Shown: positions 45,083 through 53,302 of the stretch, piece by piece | How positions within the stretch are numbered: position 1 is the stretch's first letter | Layout: each line of letters starts with the position of its first letter | Assembly: GCA_964502145.1 (NCBI GenBank) | Contig: CAZCVI010000010.1 | Span: forward strand, 1 to 64,000 | Direction: 5' to 3' | Length of the DNA: 64,000 bases | Source of the DNA: CAZCVI01 sp964502145 | GTDB lineage: Bacteria > Acidobacteriota > Aminicenantia > UBA2199 | Made by a program: the position numbers and the translations under genes | The notes under the pieces: generated by a model | Told to the model about the DNA's origin: nothing | Database searches by the model: none | Seen by the model: only the letters and a program-made list of their open reading frames with translations

Positions 45083-46053
45083 CTATAAAAATGAATAAAC
45101 TTTCTCTGGCGCAATTTTACGATGATATGTCCACCATGCTCCGTTCAGGACTCACTGTTGAACGTGGTTTGAAGCTTATGTTAAAGGGGAAAAAGGATTC
45201 CCTGTTCTGGATGTTGGACACTATGGCGGGGCATGTAGCACGTGGCGGGGCGTTTTGGGAAGGTTTGGTGCAATACCCCAAGGTGTTTGATCCCTTCCAG
45301 GTCATGTGCATTAAAGCCGCCGAGGAGAGTGGCACCATGGTGGAGAGTTGTAAGAGCCTGTCCCGTTATTTTCTAATGCGTGATCGGGAGAAACGTCGCC
45401 TCAAGGCCAGTATGATTTATCCCCTCGTGTTGTTGCATGGCGTCGTGATGTTGCCGCCTCTCAAGTATTTGTTTGTGGATAATCTTGACCGTAGTTATTG
45501 GTCCGTGGTCTTGCCTGTTTTATTGGTCGCCTATGGTCTCGTGGGTCTGGGAATTTTTTGCTGGAATCATTTCCTTCACACCGGTCCTGTGCGGGAAAGT
45601 ATTGATCGTTTTTTATTGAATCTGCCCATAGTCGGGAAACTCTTGCGCACGTTAGCCATGGCGCGCGTGTTGCGGGCTTTAGCCGGTTTGCATAATGCCG
45701 GGATTCCGCCTGTCTTGGCTGCCAGTCAAGCGATTCAAACCGCTGGGAACAGCGCTGTGGCCTTTCAACTCCAAAGCGCTATGCCTGTCTTGGAAAACGG
45801 TGGTACTTTCACCGGTTTTTTCTCTTTTTCCGGTCAACTGGCGCCCATGTTGGTGGGTATGATCGCTGTAGGGGAGGAAACGGGTACTCTCGGCCAAAGT
45901 TTGGACCGCCTGTGTATCCAGATGGAAGAGGAGAGCAGCACCCGGCTGAATGCTACCATTAAAGCCATCGGCTACGTGGCTTATTTAATTGCCGCTATCT
46001 CTGTGGCTTTAACCGTCATCAATTTTTATAAAGGTTATTTCAGCATCTTTTGA
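45079..46053 (+). CDS. type II secretion/pilus inner-membrane platform protein F (GspF/PilC family)
   Basis: A 324-residue protein with two GspF domains (about 8-120 and 188-310) and TM segments near 119-140, 150-172 and 295-317. LAQFYDDMSTMLRSGLTVERGL and GEETGTLGQSLDRL are family signatures. Such proteins form the platform for pilus or pseudopilus assembly ATPases. No ATPase, prepilin or secretin lies nearby, and the gene is coupled to mvaD and a tiny gene, so it is an isolated family member of unknown role. Confidence 0.88.
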   Translation: MTIKMNKLSLAQFYDDMSTMLRSGLTVERGLKLMLKGKKDSLFWMLDTMAGHVARGGAFWEGLVQYPKVFDPFQVMCIKAAEESGTMVESCKSLSRYFLMRDREKRRLKASMIYPLVLLHGVVMLPPLKYLFVDNLDRSYWSVVLPVLLVAYGLVGLGIFCWNHFLHTGPVRESIDRFLLNLPIVGKLLRTLAMARVLRALAGLHNAGIPPVLAASQAIQTAGNSAVAFQLQSAMPVLENGGTFTGFFSFSGQLAPMLVGMIAVGEETGTLGQSLDRLCIQMEEESSTRLNATIKAIGYVAYLIAAISVALTVINFYKGYFSIF

Positions 46054-46062
46054 TTTTCCCCG

Positions 46063-47106
46063 TCATTCCGTGGTGACCTGCGAAAGCGCACTTTTCGCCT
46101 GCTCTCCCTTCTCCAGGTGGAGCAGTAGCAGGCCGAAACCCAGCAGAAAGAGACGGCGGATACGGCGTATGATGGCCAAACTGAGCCCTACCGGGCCGCT
46201 GAAATACATCGTTTTCATCACCAGCACATACATCCCCTCCTGCACTCCCCAGTGACCCGGCACGATGAATAAAATCGTATTGGCGACAGTCACCGCGGCG
46301 CTGATGAACCAAGCCCCGAGAAAATCCACCGGCTGGTGCAGCACTTGCAATACAATCAGTACTTCCAGAACCCCAACCAACCGTGCGAAAAAATGCAACC
46401 CGATCACCAGCAAAATTTTGGCCCGGCCCTCCACGTATAATTTGCGTATGTTCTCATCAAGGATGCGTAATAACTCCTCCTTCTTCTGCAATATCCGGCG
46501 CACCGCTGGAATCCAGCCAAAAAAGTTCATGGCCGAGCGGTAAAAACCGCGGAACTGGAAAAAAATCAGCAGGGTGATCGCCACCGACAATACCAGCAAG
46601 CAAACAATAGCAGGCGTCACCAGTGCGGGTGGAATAGGAAAAAACAAGATCGGAATGAAGATACCGCAAGCCATGAACAGGACGCCAGCGATAGATTCCA
46701 CCGTTTTGTCCACCAGTATCCCCGGCACTCCCTCATTGAGTGGGATGCGTGGTTTGATTAAAAAGGCACGCATGGCATCGCCACCCAGGTTGGCCGTGGG
46801 CAATACCGTGTTCATGGTGTCGCTGATGATCTTGATACGCACGAAAAAAAGAAGTTGGGCACGATGAAACAGGCTGTTCTGGATAATGTACCAGGAAGCT
46901 GCTTGCAGCACCACCCAAACCATCTGCACCAGCAAGATCACCCCGAACCAGCCGCCGAATTGGGCGATGTTGTCCAAAATGTTGCGCCAGCCCATCTGGA
47001 ATATAAAGTAGAAAAAAACGCCCACACCCATCACGGTGAGCAATATGCGCAGGATTTTGCCCAGAGACACCGTGTTCTTTGCCTTCCCCTCTGGGATATC
47101 AATCAT
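46063..47106 (-). CDS. UPF0104/LPG-synthase-TM-like flippase membrane protein
   Basis: A 347-residue integral membrane protein with about eight TM helices. Characteristic stretches are MNTVLPTANLGGDAMRAFLI and VPGHWGVQEGMYVL, typical of the lysylphosphatidylglycerol-synthase TM/UPF0104 family. Members are proposed to move lipids or lipid-linked sugars. It lies 69 bases downstream of a glycosyltransferase gene and converges on the GspF gene with a nine-base gap. AAGGAG precedes the ATG. Confidence 0.88.
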   Translation of the reverse strand: MIDIPEGKAKNTVSLGKILRILLTVMGVGVFFYFIFQMGWRNILDNIAQFGGWFGVILLVQMVWVVLQAASWYIIQNSLFHRAQLLFFVRIKIISDTMNTVLPTANLGGDAMRAFLIKPRIPLNEGVPGILVDKTVESIAGVLFMACGIFIPILFFPIPPALVTPAIVCLLVLSVAITLLIFFQFRGFYRSAMNFFGWIPAVRRILQKKEELLRILDENIRKLYVEGRAKILLVIGLHFFARLVGVLEVLIVLQVLHQPVDFLGAWFISAAVTVANTILFIVPGHWGVQEGMYVLVMKTMYFSGPVGLSLAIIRRIRRLFLLGFGLLLLHLEKGEQAKSALSQVTTE

Positions 47107-47175
47107 GGTTTTCTCCTTGCCTGGGTCTGGTAATCGAATAGCATACCGGCAATGTTATAATGATGGGTACACATG

Positions 47176-48429
47176 TTACTTCTCCCCTGACCTGGGGGAT
47201 GGAGAAAGCAATGAACCGTACAACTGCAAGTGTTTTCTGGCTACCAGGGACCACGACGTCTCGCGTCCCAAGCTGGCAGATGCTGCCATCGCCCGCTGGC
47301 GGAAGGATTCATCGGACAATATCTTGATAATGGCACGGCTCCAAGCCTTGACACTCCCCGGCGGGGGAAACAGATCCGTCAGGTTCTCACTCCAGGCACT
47401 GATAGCCTCGGCAAAGGTCGGGACATTCGAACATATGGCTGGCCGACCTGCGGCCAACACCCGGTGGAAAACTCCGCTGGCCGATCCGTAGCGCCTCAGG
47501 TAAGGGAAGACCACTACCTCGGCAGCAGTGATGTGTTCCCAGAGTTCGTCATCGGGTACATATTCGGCACGGCTGATTAGCCAGCCTGCTTTTAACCCCT
47601 GATGCATCTTGGCATGTAAATAGACGCGGTACAGCCGGTCTATGAAGTTCTCAGCACGTTCGTTACCCACCACCAACAGGCAGGCTCCGGGGATTCTTCG
47701 GACCACGTCTTTGAAAGCCTGGATCACAATGTGCAGTCCCTTCTGTTGAAAGATGTTGCCAGCGAATAGCACTAGGCGCCGCCCCGTCATGTCCATCGTG
47801 TCCGGGATATTCGCCGGTACCGTCTCCGCGCTGGTCCAGGTGCCATGAGGGATGACTGCGATGCGGTCGGCTGGGATGCCATGCTTCTGTAGGGACTTCA
47901 ATGTTCCATCGCGCTGATGGACGATTACCTGCGCGACGTTCGCCGCCAGTAGGCGATAGAAGGGGGGAGACCAGCGGAAGAAGAGAGTAGGCGACCAGAC
48001 GCCGTGCAGGGTCACCACACAGGGGATGTGGCGGGTACGGAGTTCGGCCAGGAAACGGGTCAGTTCGGGGCCATGACCGAGATACAGTCCGTGTTGGATA
48101 TGCACCAGTTGCGGGTGAGTGGCGTCAATGATCTCCAGAAAAACATCTGGCCAATGAGGGGGCAATTCCCAGCCGCCCCAGAGGAGATCGGTTGGGGACA
48201 TGATAGAACACTGCGGGCCCTGCAAGCGAAGCTCCCTGATTAGCCGGGCAGTATAGTTACCGATCCCGTTTTTGCTGGCTGGATGGGGTGCAACCAGGAC
48301 TATCCGCATCGGGGGTAAAGTGATGTTTGGCCAGTCAGTCGATTCTTCCTGGTTGGCTGAACCGTGAAGGTCCATCGGGGTTTGATGTGGGATTATTCCT
48401 TCCATTATTTCATTTCGACATCTTAGCAT
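47176..48429 (-). CDS. family 4 glycosyltransferase
   Basis: A GT-B glycosyltransferase of 417 residues. The N-terminal domain opens with MRIVLVAPHPASKNGIGNYT near 41-60; the C-terminal donor domain has LVLFAGNIFQQKGLHIVIQA near 219 and a FPYLRRYGSASGVFHRVLA donor loop. The first 40 residues are atypical, so the ATG at 48309 is possible, but the ATG at 48429 has a GAGGG site. Acceptor and donor are unknown. It follows a methyltransferase-like gene by seven bases on the minus strand. Confidence 0.85.
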   Translation of the reverse strand: MLRCRNEIMEGIIPHQTPMDLHGSANQEESTDWPNITLPPMRIVLVAPHPASKNGIGNYTARLIRELRLQGPQCSIMSPTDLLWGGWELPPHWPDVFLEIIDATHPQLVHIQHGLYLGHGPELTRFLAELRTRHIPCVVTLHGVWSPTLFFRWSPPFYRLLAANVAQVIVHQRDGTLKSLQKHGIPADRIAVIPHGTWTSAETVPANIPDTMDMTGRRLVLFAGNIFQQKGLHIVIQAFKDVVRRIPGACLLVVGNERAENFIDRLYRVYLHAKMHQGLKAGWLISRAEYVPDDELWEHITAAEVVVFPYLRRYGSASGVFHRVLAAGRPAICSNVPTFAEAISAWSENLTDLFPPPGSVKAWSRAIIKILSDESFRQRAMAASASLGRETSWSLVARKHLQLYGSLLSPSPRSGEK

Positions 48430-48436
48430 TGATCCC

Positions 48437-49054
48437 TCAGTGGATATCTTTTAACTGCACGACCAACTGCCGCTTGACTCTTTTCCACAGGATTATCCGC
48501 CCGGCCAGATAGCTTTTGATGGTGTTCAAATTCAAATGTGTCCAGTCTTCGCCTATGAACTGCATGTCTTTTAAGCCCGATCCGCTTTCATCAAATTTGT
48601 CCATGTCGTCGATATAAATGATGCACTCGCTTTTTATGAAGTCGTGGATCAGCCGAATCTCTTCAAATAATGGCACTTGGTTTTCTGCGGTCGGTAAGTC
48701 ACCAGCGTGGCCAGTATCAGCCTTATACCCCTTCCACCGGCTGTTTTTCCAGTCCGTTGTATGGTTACCGCTGAAATGAGCGTCCAAGTAAAATAGACAG
48801 GGACCCTGAATTTTTTGAACCAGATCTTTCAGGACAGTCCGTGAATCTCCAAACAGAACCTTGATCTCGGGATGATTCTTTAATCGCACCACGGCTTTCT
48901 CGAACAGTTCCCGGTTGATTTCGATGGTGTAAACCTCGGGAAAGTGTCGGCTTAACTTCAGGGCGGAATCGCCGAAAAGTGTCCCCGTCTCAACCACAGT
49001 CTGATAATCCCGGCAATTCATGTATCTCTTCACATTTCGCATATGAAATTTCAT
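48437..49054 (-). CDS. class I SAM-dependent methyltransferase-like protein
   Basis: About 205 residues from the ATG at 49054. A Rossmann-type start VVETGTLFGDSALKLSRHF gives the SAM loop, then YTIEINRELFEKA and VLFGDSRTVL in the positions of motifs II and III. FYLDAHFSG and YIDDMDKFDE follow. It resembles methyltransferases that sit in glycan clusters, in line with the glycosyltransferase downstream. A TTG at 49105 would extend it into nadB. The substrate is unknown. Confidence 0.75.
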   Translation of the reverse strand: MKFHMRNVKRYMNCRDYQTVVETGTLFGDSALKLSRHFPEVYTIEINRELFEKAVVRLKNHPEIKVLFGDSRTVLKDLVQKIQGPCLFYLDAHFSGNHTTDWKNSRWKGYKADTGHAGDLPTAENQVPLFEEIRLIHDFIKSECIIYIDDMDKFDESGSGLKDMQFIGEDWTHLNLNTIKSYLAGRIILWKRVKRQLVVQLKDIH

Positions 49055-49080
49055 CTGGTTATTATTCTCTATTCTTCTCT

Positions 49081-50664
49081 CTATTCTTCCACGCTTTTTA
49101 TACAATGCGCTCCACGGGAGGTTTTATTTCTTAGGGCGGCTTCTACTACCAGTTGGGCGGTTTGCACGCTGTCTCTGAGATCAATGATACTGCTGATCAT
49201 TTCTGTTTTGCGGTAGAAGCGGATGATACGGTGGCGCAGGTAATCCAGGTCCGAGCGGGCCCGTTCCAAGCGTTTGGGCGTGCGAATCAGACCGCTGTAA
49301 TTCCACATGATGTAACGAATTGTCGTCATGTCTTGCCAGACCAGAGCCGGGTCTAATTTTTCTTGCGGGTAGGGGTACTTCCATTCCGGGATTTCCGCGA
49401 TTACATAGGGATCGTTATCTTTTTCTAGCGATTCCAAGATATCTCGCGCCGAACTTTCCCCCCAGACCAATCCTTCCAACAACGATACCGAGGCCAACCG
49501 ATTGGCACCTTGCACACCCGTACAAGAGACCTCGCCAACAGCATAGAGATTTTTTAAACTCGTTCTGCCCTTTAAATCCGCCAGCACACCACCACAACTG
49601 TAATGAGCTGCCGGTACTACCGGGATAGGGCGCTTTTCAATATCAATACCGAACTTCAGGCAGTTTTCATAGATCGTGGGAAATCGTTCTTTAATATTAA
49701 TCTTGGCAAAAGAAGCTAGGTCTAACAACACGTGGGAATCGCCGTATTTGATCATTTCCGCGTAAATCGCACGACTGACCTCATCCCTGGGTGCCAGATC
49801 GCCCAAGGGTGAATATTTCTTCATGAAATACTCGCCCTTGCGATTCATTAACTTGGCCCCTTCTCCCCGTACCGCCTCGGAAATCAGGAAACTGTCCGCT
49901 TCCCGGTGAAAGAGCGAGGTCGGATGAAATTGAATGTATTCCAAATTGGCCATCCGCGCACCAGCGCGATAGGCCATGGCAATACCATTGCCCACCACAT
50001 CGCTGGGATTGGTAGAATGAAGGAAAATGCTACTCAATCCGCCACTGGCTAAAATCACCCGCCGGGCAAAGATACGCATGACTTTTTCCGAGGTTTGATT
50101 CAATACATACGCCCCGATAGTCGCTGGTTCCTCGTACATCCGTTCAAAATTAGTGGAATGATGCGGGTAAGATAACAGGTCAATCGCCGTATGATTAAAA
50201 AGAATCTTGAGCTTATCCAGTTTTTTTAAATAAGTGAGAAAGCTCTCTTGAATTAATCTTCCGGTCATATCTTTGACATTGAAGATGCGCCGTTGGCTAT
50301 GAGCCCCTTCCCGTGCCAAGTCGTATTTACCATTGACCGTGGAAAAGGGCACCTTTATTTTTTCGATGAGAATATCTTTAACCAGTCTCTCCGATTCATT
50401 GACCACATGTTCGACAGCTTTCCGATAGTTGACACCACCACCCACCTTCATGATGTCGTCGATAAATTGTTCCGGTGTATCTGTTTCGGTTCCGCCCAAG
50501 GCCGCGATGCCGCCCTGTGCATAATAGGTATTGGCCGCCGAGAAATCGCTGCCCTTGGTGATCATTACCGTATCAATGCCATTCTCCGCCAATACCAGTG
50601 CCGCCGTGGAACCCGCAATACCCGTTCCAATGATCAATACATCCGTTTCTATAAATTCATTCAT
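49081..50664 (-). CDS. nadB: L-aspartate oxidase
   Basis: Oxidises L-aspartate to iminoaspartate, the first step of NAD synthesis. A flavoprotein of 527 residues with FAD loop VLIIGTGIAGSTAALVLAENG near 9-29. YYAQGGIAALGG, GAHSQRRI, YIQFHPTSLF and AAHYSCGGVLAD are NadB hallmarks. It lies 35 bases downstream of nadC. Quinolinate synthase (nadA), the partner enzyme, is not in the window. AGGTGAAG precedes the ATG. Confidence 0.95.
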   Translation of the reverse strand: MNEFIETDVLIIGTGIAGSTAALVLAENGIDTVMITKGSDFSAANTYYAQGGIAALGGTETDTPEQFIDDIMKVGGGVNYRKAVEHVVNESERLVKDILIEKIKVPFSTVNGKYDLAREGAHSQRRIFNVKDMTGRLIQESFLTYLKKLDKLKILFNHTAIDLLSYPHHSTNFERMYEEPATIGAYVLNQTSEKVMRIFARRVILASGGLSSIFLHSTNPSDVVGNGIAMAYRAGARMANLEYIQFHPTSLFHREADSFLISEAVRGEGAKLMNRKGEYFMKKYSPLGDLAPRDEVSRAIYAEMIKYGDSHVLLDLASFAKINIKERFPTIYENCLKFGIDIEKRPIPVVPAAHYSCGGVLADLKGRTSLKNLYAVGEVSCTGVQGANRLASVSLLEGLVWGESSARDILESLEKDNDPYVIAEIPEWKYPYPQEKLDPALVWQDMTTIRYIMWNYSGLIRTPKRLERARSDLDYLRHRIIRFYRKTEMISSIIDLRDSVQTAQLVVEAALRNKTSRGAHCIKSVEE

Positions 50665-50699
50665 TCTTCACCTCGTTTCTTCGTTTCCACGAATTCCTA

Positions 50700-51554
50700 C
50701 TAATCGTCGATGTTCAAGCTTAAATCCAGGGATGTGAAGGAGTGCGTTAGCGCCCCTACCGAGATATAATCAATTCCTTTGGGTGCCCTGTTTTCAATGT
50801 TGTTAAGGTCCACATTCCCCGAGACTTCCAGTTTGGCACGGCCCTTGTTTATTTTAATGGCGTCTTTCATGAGCGGGATGTCAAAATTGTCCAGCATGAT
50901 CATCTCAACATTTTGGGTCAGTGCTTCTTCCAGTTCCGCCAGATTGCGTACTTCCACCTCGATCTTTTTGTCCGGGCAATTCTTTCGTACCGCCTCTACC
51001 GCCGCCGTGATGCCGCCCGCCATTTTAACATGGTTATCTTTGATCATCGCCATTTCTTCCAGGTTCATGCGATGATTCGTACCCCCACCATCCAGCACTG
51101 CTTTTTTCTCCAGGTAACGCATACCCGGCGTGGTTTTACGCGTATCCAGCAATGTAATCCCACTACCTGCCAGTTTCTCCACATATTCACCCGTTAGCGT
51201 CGCAATACCACTTAAACGCTGCAAGAAATTCAAGGCTGTCCGTTCCCCCCGCAAAATCGAACTCTCCTTGCCTGAAATCTCAATCACCATATCCCCCTTG
51301 TTAACCCAACTGCCATCTGCTTTGAGTATCGAGATACACAACTCGTTGTCCACCGTGTGCAACACCCTCGTAAACACCTCGGTTCCCGAAATAATGCCCG
51401 CCGCTTTGGCAGTCACCCGTGCGTTGACTATTTTATCCACGTGCAGCAAGCCATTCGTGGTGACATCTTCTTGGACTTTGTCTTCTGCCAAGGCCAGGTA
51501 GATCAAGGCTTGATTTAATTTGTCTTCAAAACTTATTCTTTCATCTTGTTTCAT
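50700..51554 (-). CDS. nadC: nicotinate-nucleotide diphosphorylase (carboxylating)
   Basis: Converts quinolinate and PRPP to nicotinate mononucleotide. About 284 residues. The TIM-barrel signatures TRKTTPGMRYLEKKAV, GGGTNHRMNL and the lysine loop MIKDNH are intact, followed by IEVEVRN, MLDNFD and EVSGNV. The ATG at 51554 has AAAGGA upstream; the frame extends to 51629 but that part overlaps the promoter. It heads a minus-strand operon with nadB and probably the genes beyond. Confidence 0.95.
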   Translation of the reverse strand: MKQDERISFEDKLNQALIYLALAEDKVQEDVTTNGLLHVDKIVNARVTAKAAGIISGTEVFTRVLHTVDNELCISILKADGSWVNKGDMVIEISGKESSILRGERTALNFLQRLSGIATLTGEYVEKLAGSGITLLDTRKTTPGMRYLEKKAVLDGGGTNHRMNLEEMAMIKDNHVKMAGGITAAVEAVRKNCPDKKIEVEVRNLAELEEALTQNVEMIMLDNFDIPLMKDAIKINKGRAKLEVSGNVDLNNIENRAPKGIDYISVGALTHSFTSLDLSLNIDD

Positions 51555-51605
51555 GATTATCAATCCTTTCGGGGGGTACAATATCCCCGATGCTGAACTA
51601 TTATT

Positions 51606-51634
51606 ATCATACTGAAAAAAACATAGCATGTCAA
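51606..51634 (-). promoter_or_regulatory. promoter for the nadC-nadB operon
   Basis: On the minus strand TTGACA (51634-51629), a 17-bp spacer and TATGAT (51611-51606). The 45-base leader contains CGGGG...CCCCCG, which could fold just before the ribosome site. Confidence 0.65.
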
Positions 51635-51658
51635 GCGAAAGTAAATTCCAGACTTTTT

Positions 51659-51716
51659 CCAGATAGTCCAGTAAGTCCAGATAGTCCAGATAGTCCAGAT
51701 AGTCCAGATAGTCCAG
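51659..51716. repeat. 9-bp microsatellite, AGATAGTCC units
   Basis: Six 9-base units, five of them agatagtcc, lie between nadC and tRNA-Lys. Frames reading it as WTI or SPD repeats are artefacts. Confidence 0.8.
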
Positions 51717-51781
51717 TTGGAATTAATAGACTTAATTATAATGGTGTTAATTGGATTAATTGGGGGGAGGGGTAAAAAAAA

Positions 51782-51854
51782 TGATCCCTGAAGGAATCGA
51801 ACCTTCAACCTATTGATTAAGAGTCAATTGCTCTGCCAATTGAGCTAAGGGACC
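51782..51854 (-). tRNA. tRNA-Lys (anticodon CTT)
   Basis: The cloverleaf reads fully: acceptor GGTCCCT/AGGGATC, D-stem GCTC/GAGC, anticodon stem ATTGA/TCAAT with loop CTCTTAA, and T-stem GAAGG/CCTTC with TTCGATT. The 3' CCA is not encoded. A run of eight T follows the gene (minus strand) as a terminator. Confidence 0.97.
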
Positions 51855-51869
51855 ATCGCTTTAAAGGTA

Positions 51870-51898
51870 AAGATAACATAATTCTTACCCATTGTCAA
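51870..51898 (-). promoter_or_regulatory. promoter for tRNA-Lys
   Basis: TTGACA (51898-51893), a 17-bp spacer and TATCTT (51875-51870) on the minus strand, placing the start a few bases before the tRNA. Confidence 0.65.
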
Positions 51899-51963
51899 CC
51901 CCCTCACAAGAAAAAGCCAGGAAAAAATCCAATACCCCATAGAAAAACTGCCAGTGAATGCTA

Positions 51964-51991
51964 TTGCATATTTTAAAAATCCGTGTATAAT
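51964..51991 (+). promoter_or_regulatory. promoter for serC
   Basis: TTGCAT, a 16-bp spacer and consensus TATAAT at 51986-51991. The leader contains a hairpin-forming stretch (TTTTGTTgTTAA near 52005-52016, TTAACAAAA near 52032-52040) just before the GGAGG site, possibly regulatory. Confidence 0.6.
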
Positions 51992-52053
51992 TAAATATTA
52001 ATAATTTTGTTGTTAAGAGGTGTTAACATTTTAACAAAACAGGAGGAAATATA

Positions 52054-53124
52054 ATGGGTAGAAAGTACAATTTTTATGCAGGTCCGGCAATTCTGCCATT
52101 GGACGTCATGAAGAAGGCGCAGGAAGAGTTACTGGATTTTAACGGCTGTGGCCTTTCCATCATGGAAATCAGCCATCGGTCAAAAGATTTTATGGCCGTG
52201 AGTGAGGCCGCAGAAAAAAAGATTCGTTCGTTGTTGGGGGTACCTGATAATTATTCCGTAATGTTCATCCAGGGAGGAGCATCACTGCAATTTGGTATGA
52301 TTCCTATGAATTTGCTAAAGGGTGGCAAGGCAGATTACGTGAATACAGGCGAATGGGCCAAAAAAGCCATTAAAGAAGCCAAACTTTTCGGAACCGTCAA
52401 TGAAGTGGCTTCTTCAAAAGATCAAAATTTCAGCTATATCCCCGAAGCCAAGTTTTCCGGCGATGCTGTGTATGCCCACATCACTTCCAATGAAACTATT
52501 GGTGGCATCCAGTACCATTCTTTTCCCAATACAGGGAATGTTCCATTGATTGTTGATATGTCCTCGGATATTTTGAGCCGTCGTCTTGATGTCTCTAAAT
52601 TCGCGGTCATCTACGCTGGCGCACAGAAGAATATGGGACCTGCTGGCGTGACCATGGTCATCATGAGAAATGATCTGGTGGATTCATGCCCGGACAACCA
52701 GGTGGCCATGTTGAACTATAAAATTCACCGTGACAATCAATCCATGTACAACACCCCGCCTTGTTTCTCAATTTATATCGTGAAACTCGTGTTGGATTGG
52801 CTGGAAGCCCAGGGCGGCATGGAAGCGATCGAGGCAGCCAATGATTTGAAAGCCAAGACACTCTATGAAGCCATCGACAGCATCCCCATGTACAAGGGAA
52901 CTGCCGCGGTAAAAGATCGTTCCAAAATGAACGTGACCTTCCGCCTCACTCCCGAGGAATTGGAAGATAAATTTGTCAAGGGCGCTACCGCTCAAGGTTT
53001 GATGGGGTTACAGGGGCACCGGAGCGTCGGTGGCTGCCGCGCCTCCATCTATAACGCCATGTCACTGGATGGCGTCAAGGAATTGATCCGCTATATGGAA
53101 AAATTCTATAACGATCATAAATAA
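52054..53124 (+). CDS. serC: phosphoserine aminotransferase
   Basis: Transfers an amino group to 3-phosphohydroxypyruvate in serine synthesis. 356 residues. It opens YNFYAGPAILPLDV, has the GGASLQF phosphate-binding loop and the cofactor lysine about Lys192 in YAGAQKNMGPAG. GHRSVGGCRASIYNAM closes the family signature. The serA-like gene begins about 180 bases later on the same strand, so the pair covers two steps of serine synthesis. AGGAGG precedes the ATG. Confidence 0.95.
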   Translation: MGRKYNFYAGPAILPLDVMKKAQEELLDFNGCGLSIMEISHRSKDFMAVSEAAEKKIRSLLGVPDNYSVMFIQGGASLQFGMIPMNLLKGGKADYVNTGEWAKKAIKEAKLFGTVNEVASSKDQNFSYIPEAKFSGDAVYAHITSNETIGGIQYHSFPNTGNVPLIVDMSSDILSRRLDVSKFAVIYAGAQKNMGPAGVTMVIMRNDLVDSCPDNQVAMLNYKIHRDNQSMYNTPPCFSIYIVKLVLDWLEAQGGMEAIEAANDLKAKTLYEAIDSIPMYKGTAAVKDRSKMNVTFRLTPEELEDKFVKGATAQGLMGLQGHRSVGGCRASIYNAMSLDGVKELIRYMEKFYNDHK

Positions 53125-53161
53125 TTCCCCGTTTAAATCTTTCAATATTGTATAAACGAAT

Positions 53162-53227
53162 GGTTGGATGGTTGGACCGCGATGACATAAGGGTTTTCAC
53201 ACTGATTTCACGGCCAACCATCCAACC
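53162..53227. repeat. 14-bp perfect inverted repeat
   Basis: ggttggatggttgg (53162-53175) pairs exactly with 53214-53227 around a 38-base loop, between serC and the serA-like gene. It could end the serC transcript or be a small mobile repeat. Confidence 0.6.
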
Positions 53228-53243
53228 GGGAACCAAAATATCC

Positions 53244-53272
53244 TTGACAGTTAGTCAAATTTTTGGTAGTCT
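53244..53272 (+). promoter_or_regulatory. weak promoter candidate for the serA-like gene
   Basis: Consensus TTGACA at 53244-53249 and a 17-bp spacer, but the -10 TAGTCT at 53267-53272 matches only 3 of 6 positions. Confidence 0.4.
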
Positions 53273-53302
53273 TAAAGTGAAAAATTACCAGGAGGATTTT
53301 GA

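Noticed and set aside
51560..51808. Minus-strand frame coding repeated WTI
   Set aside because: It is the 9-bp microsatellite read in frame, overlapping the nadC start and promoter.
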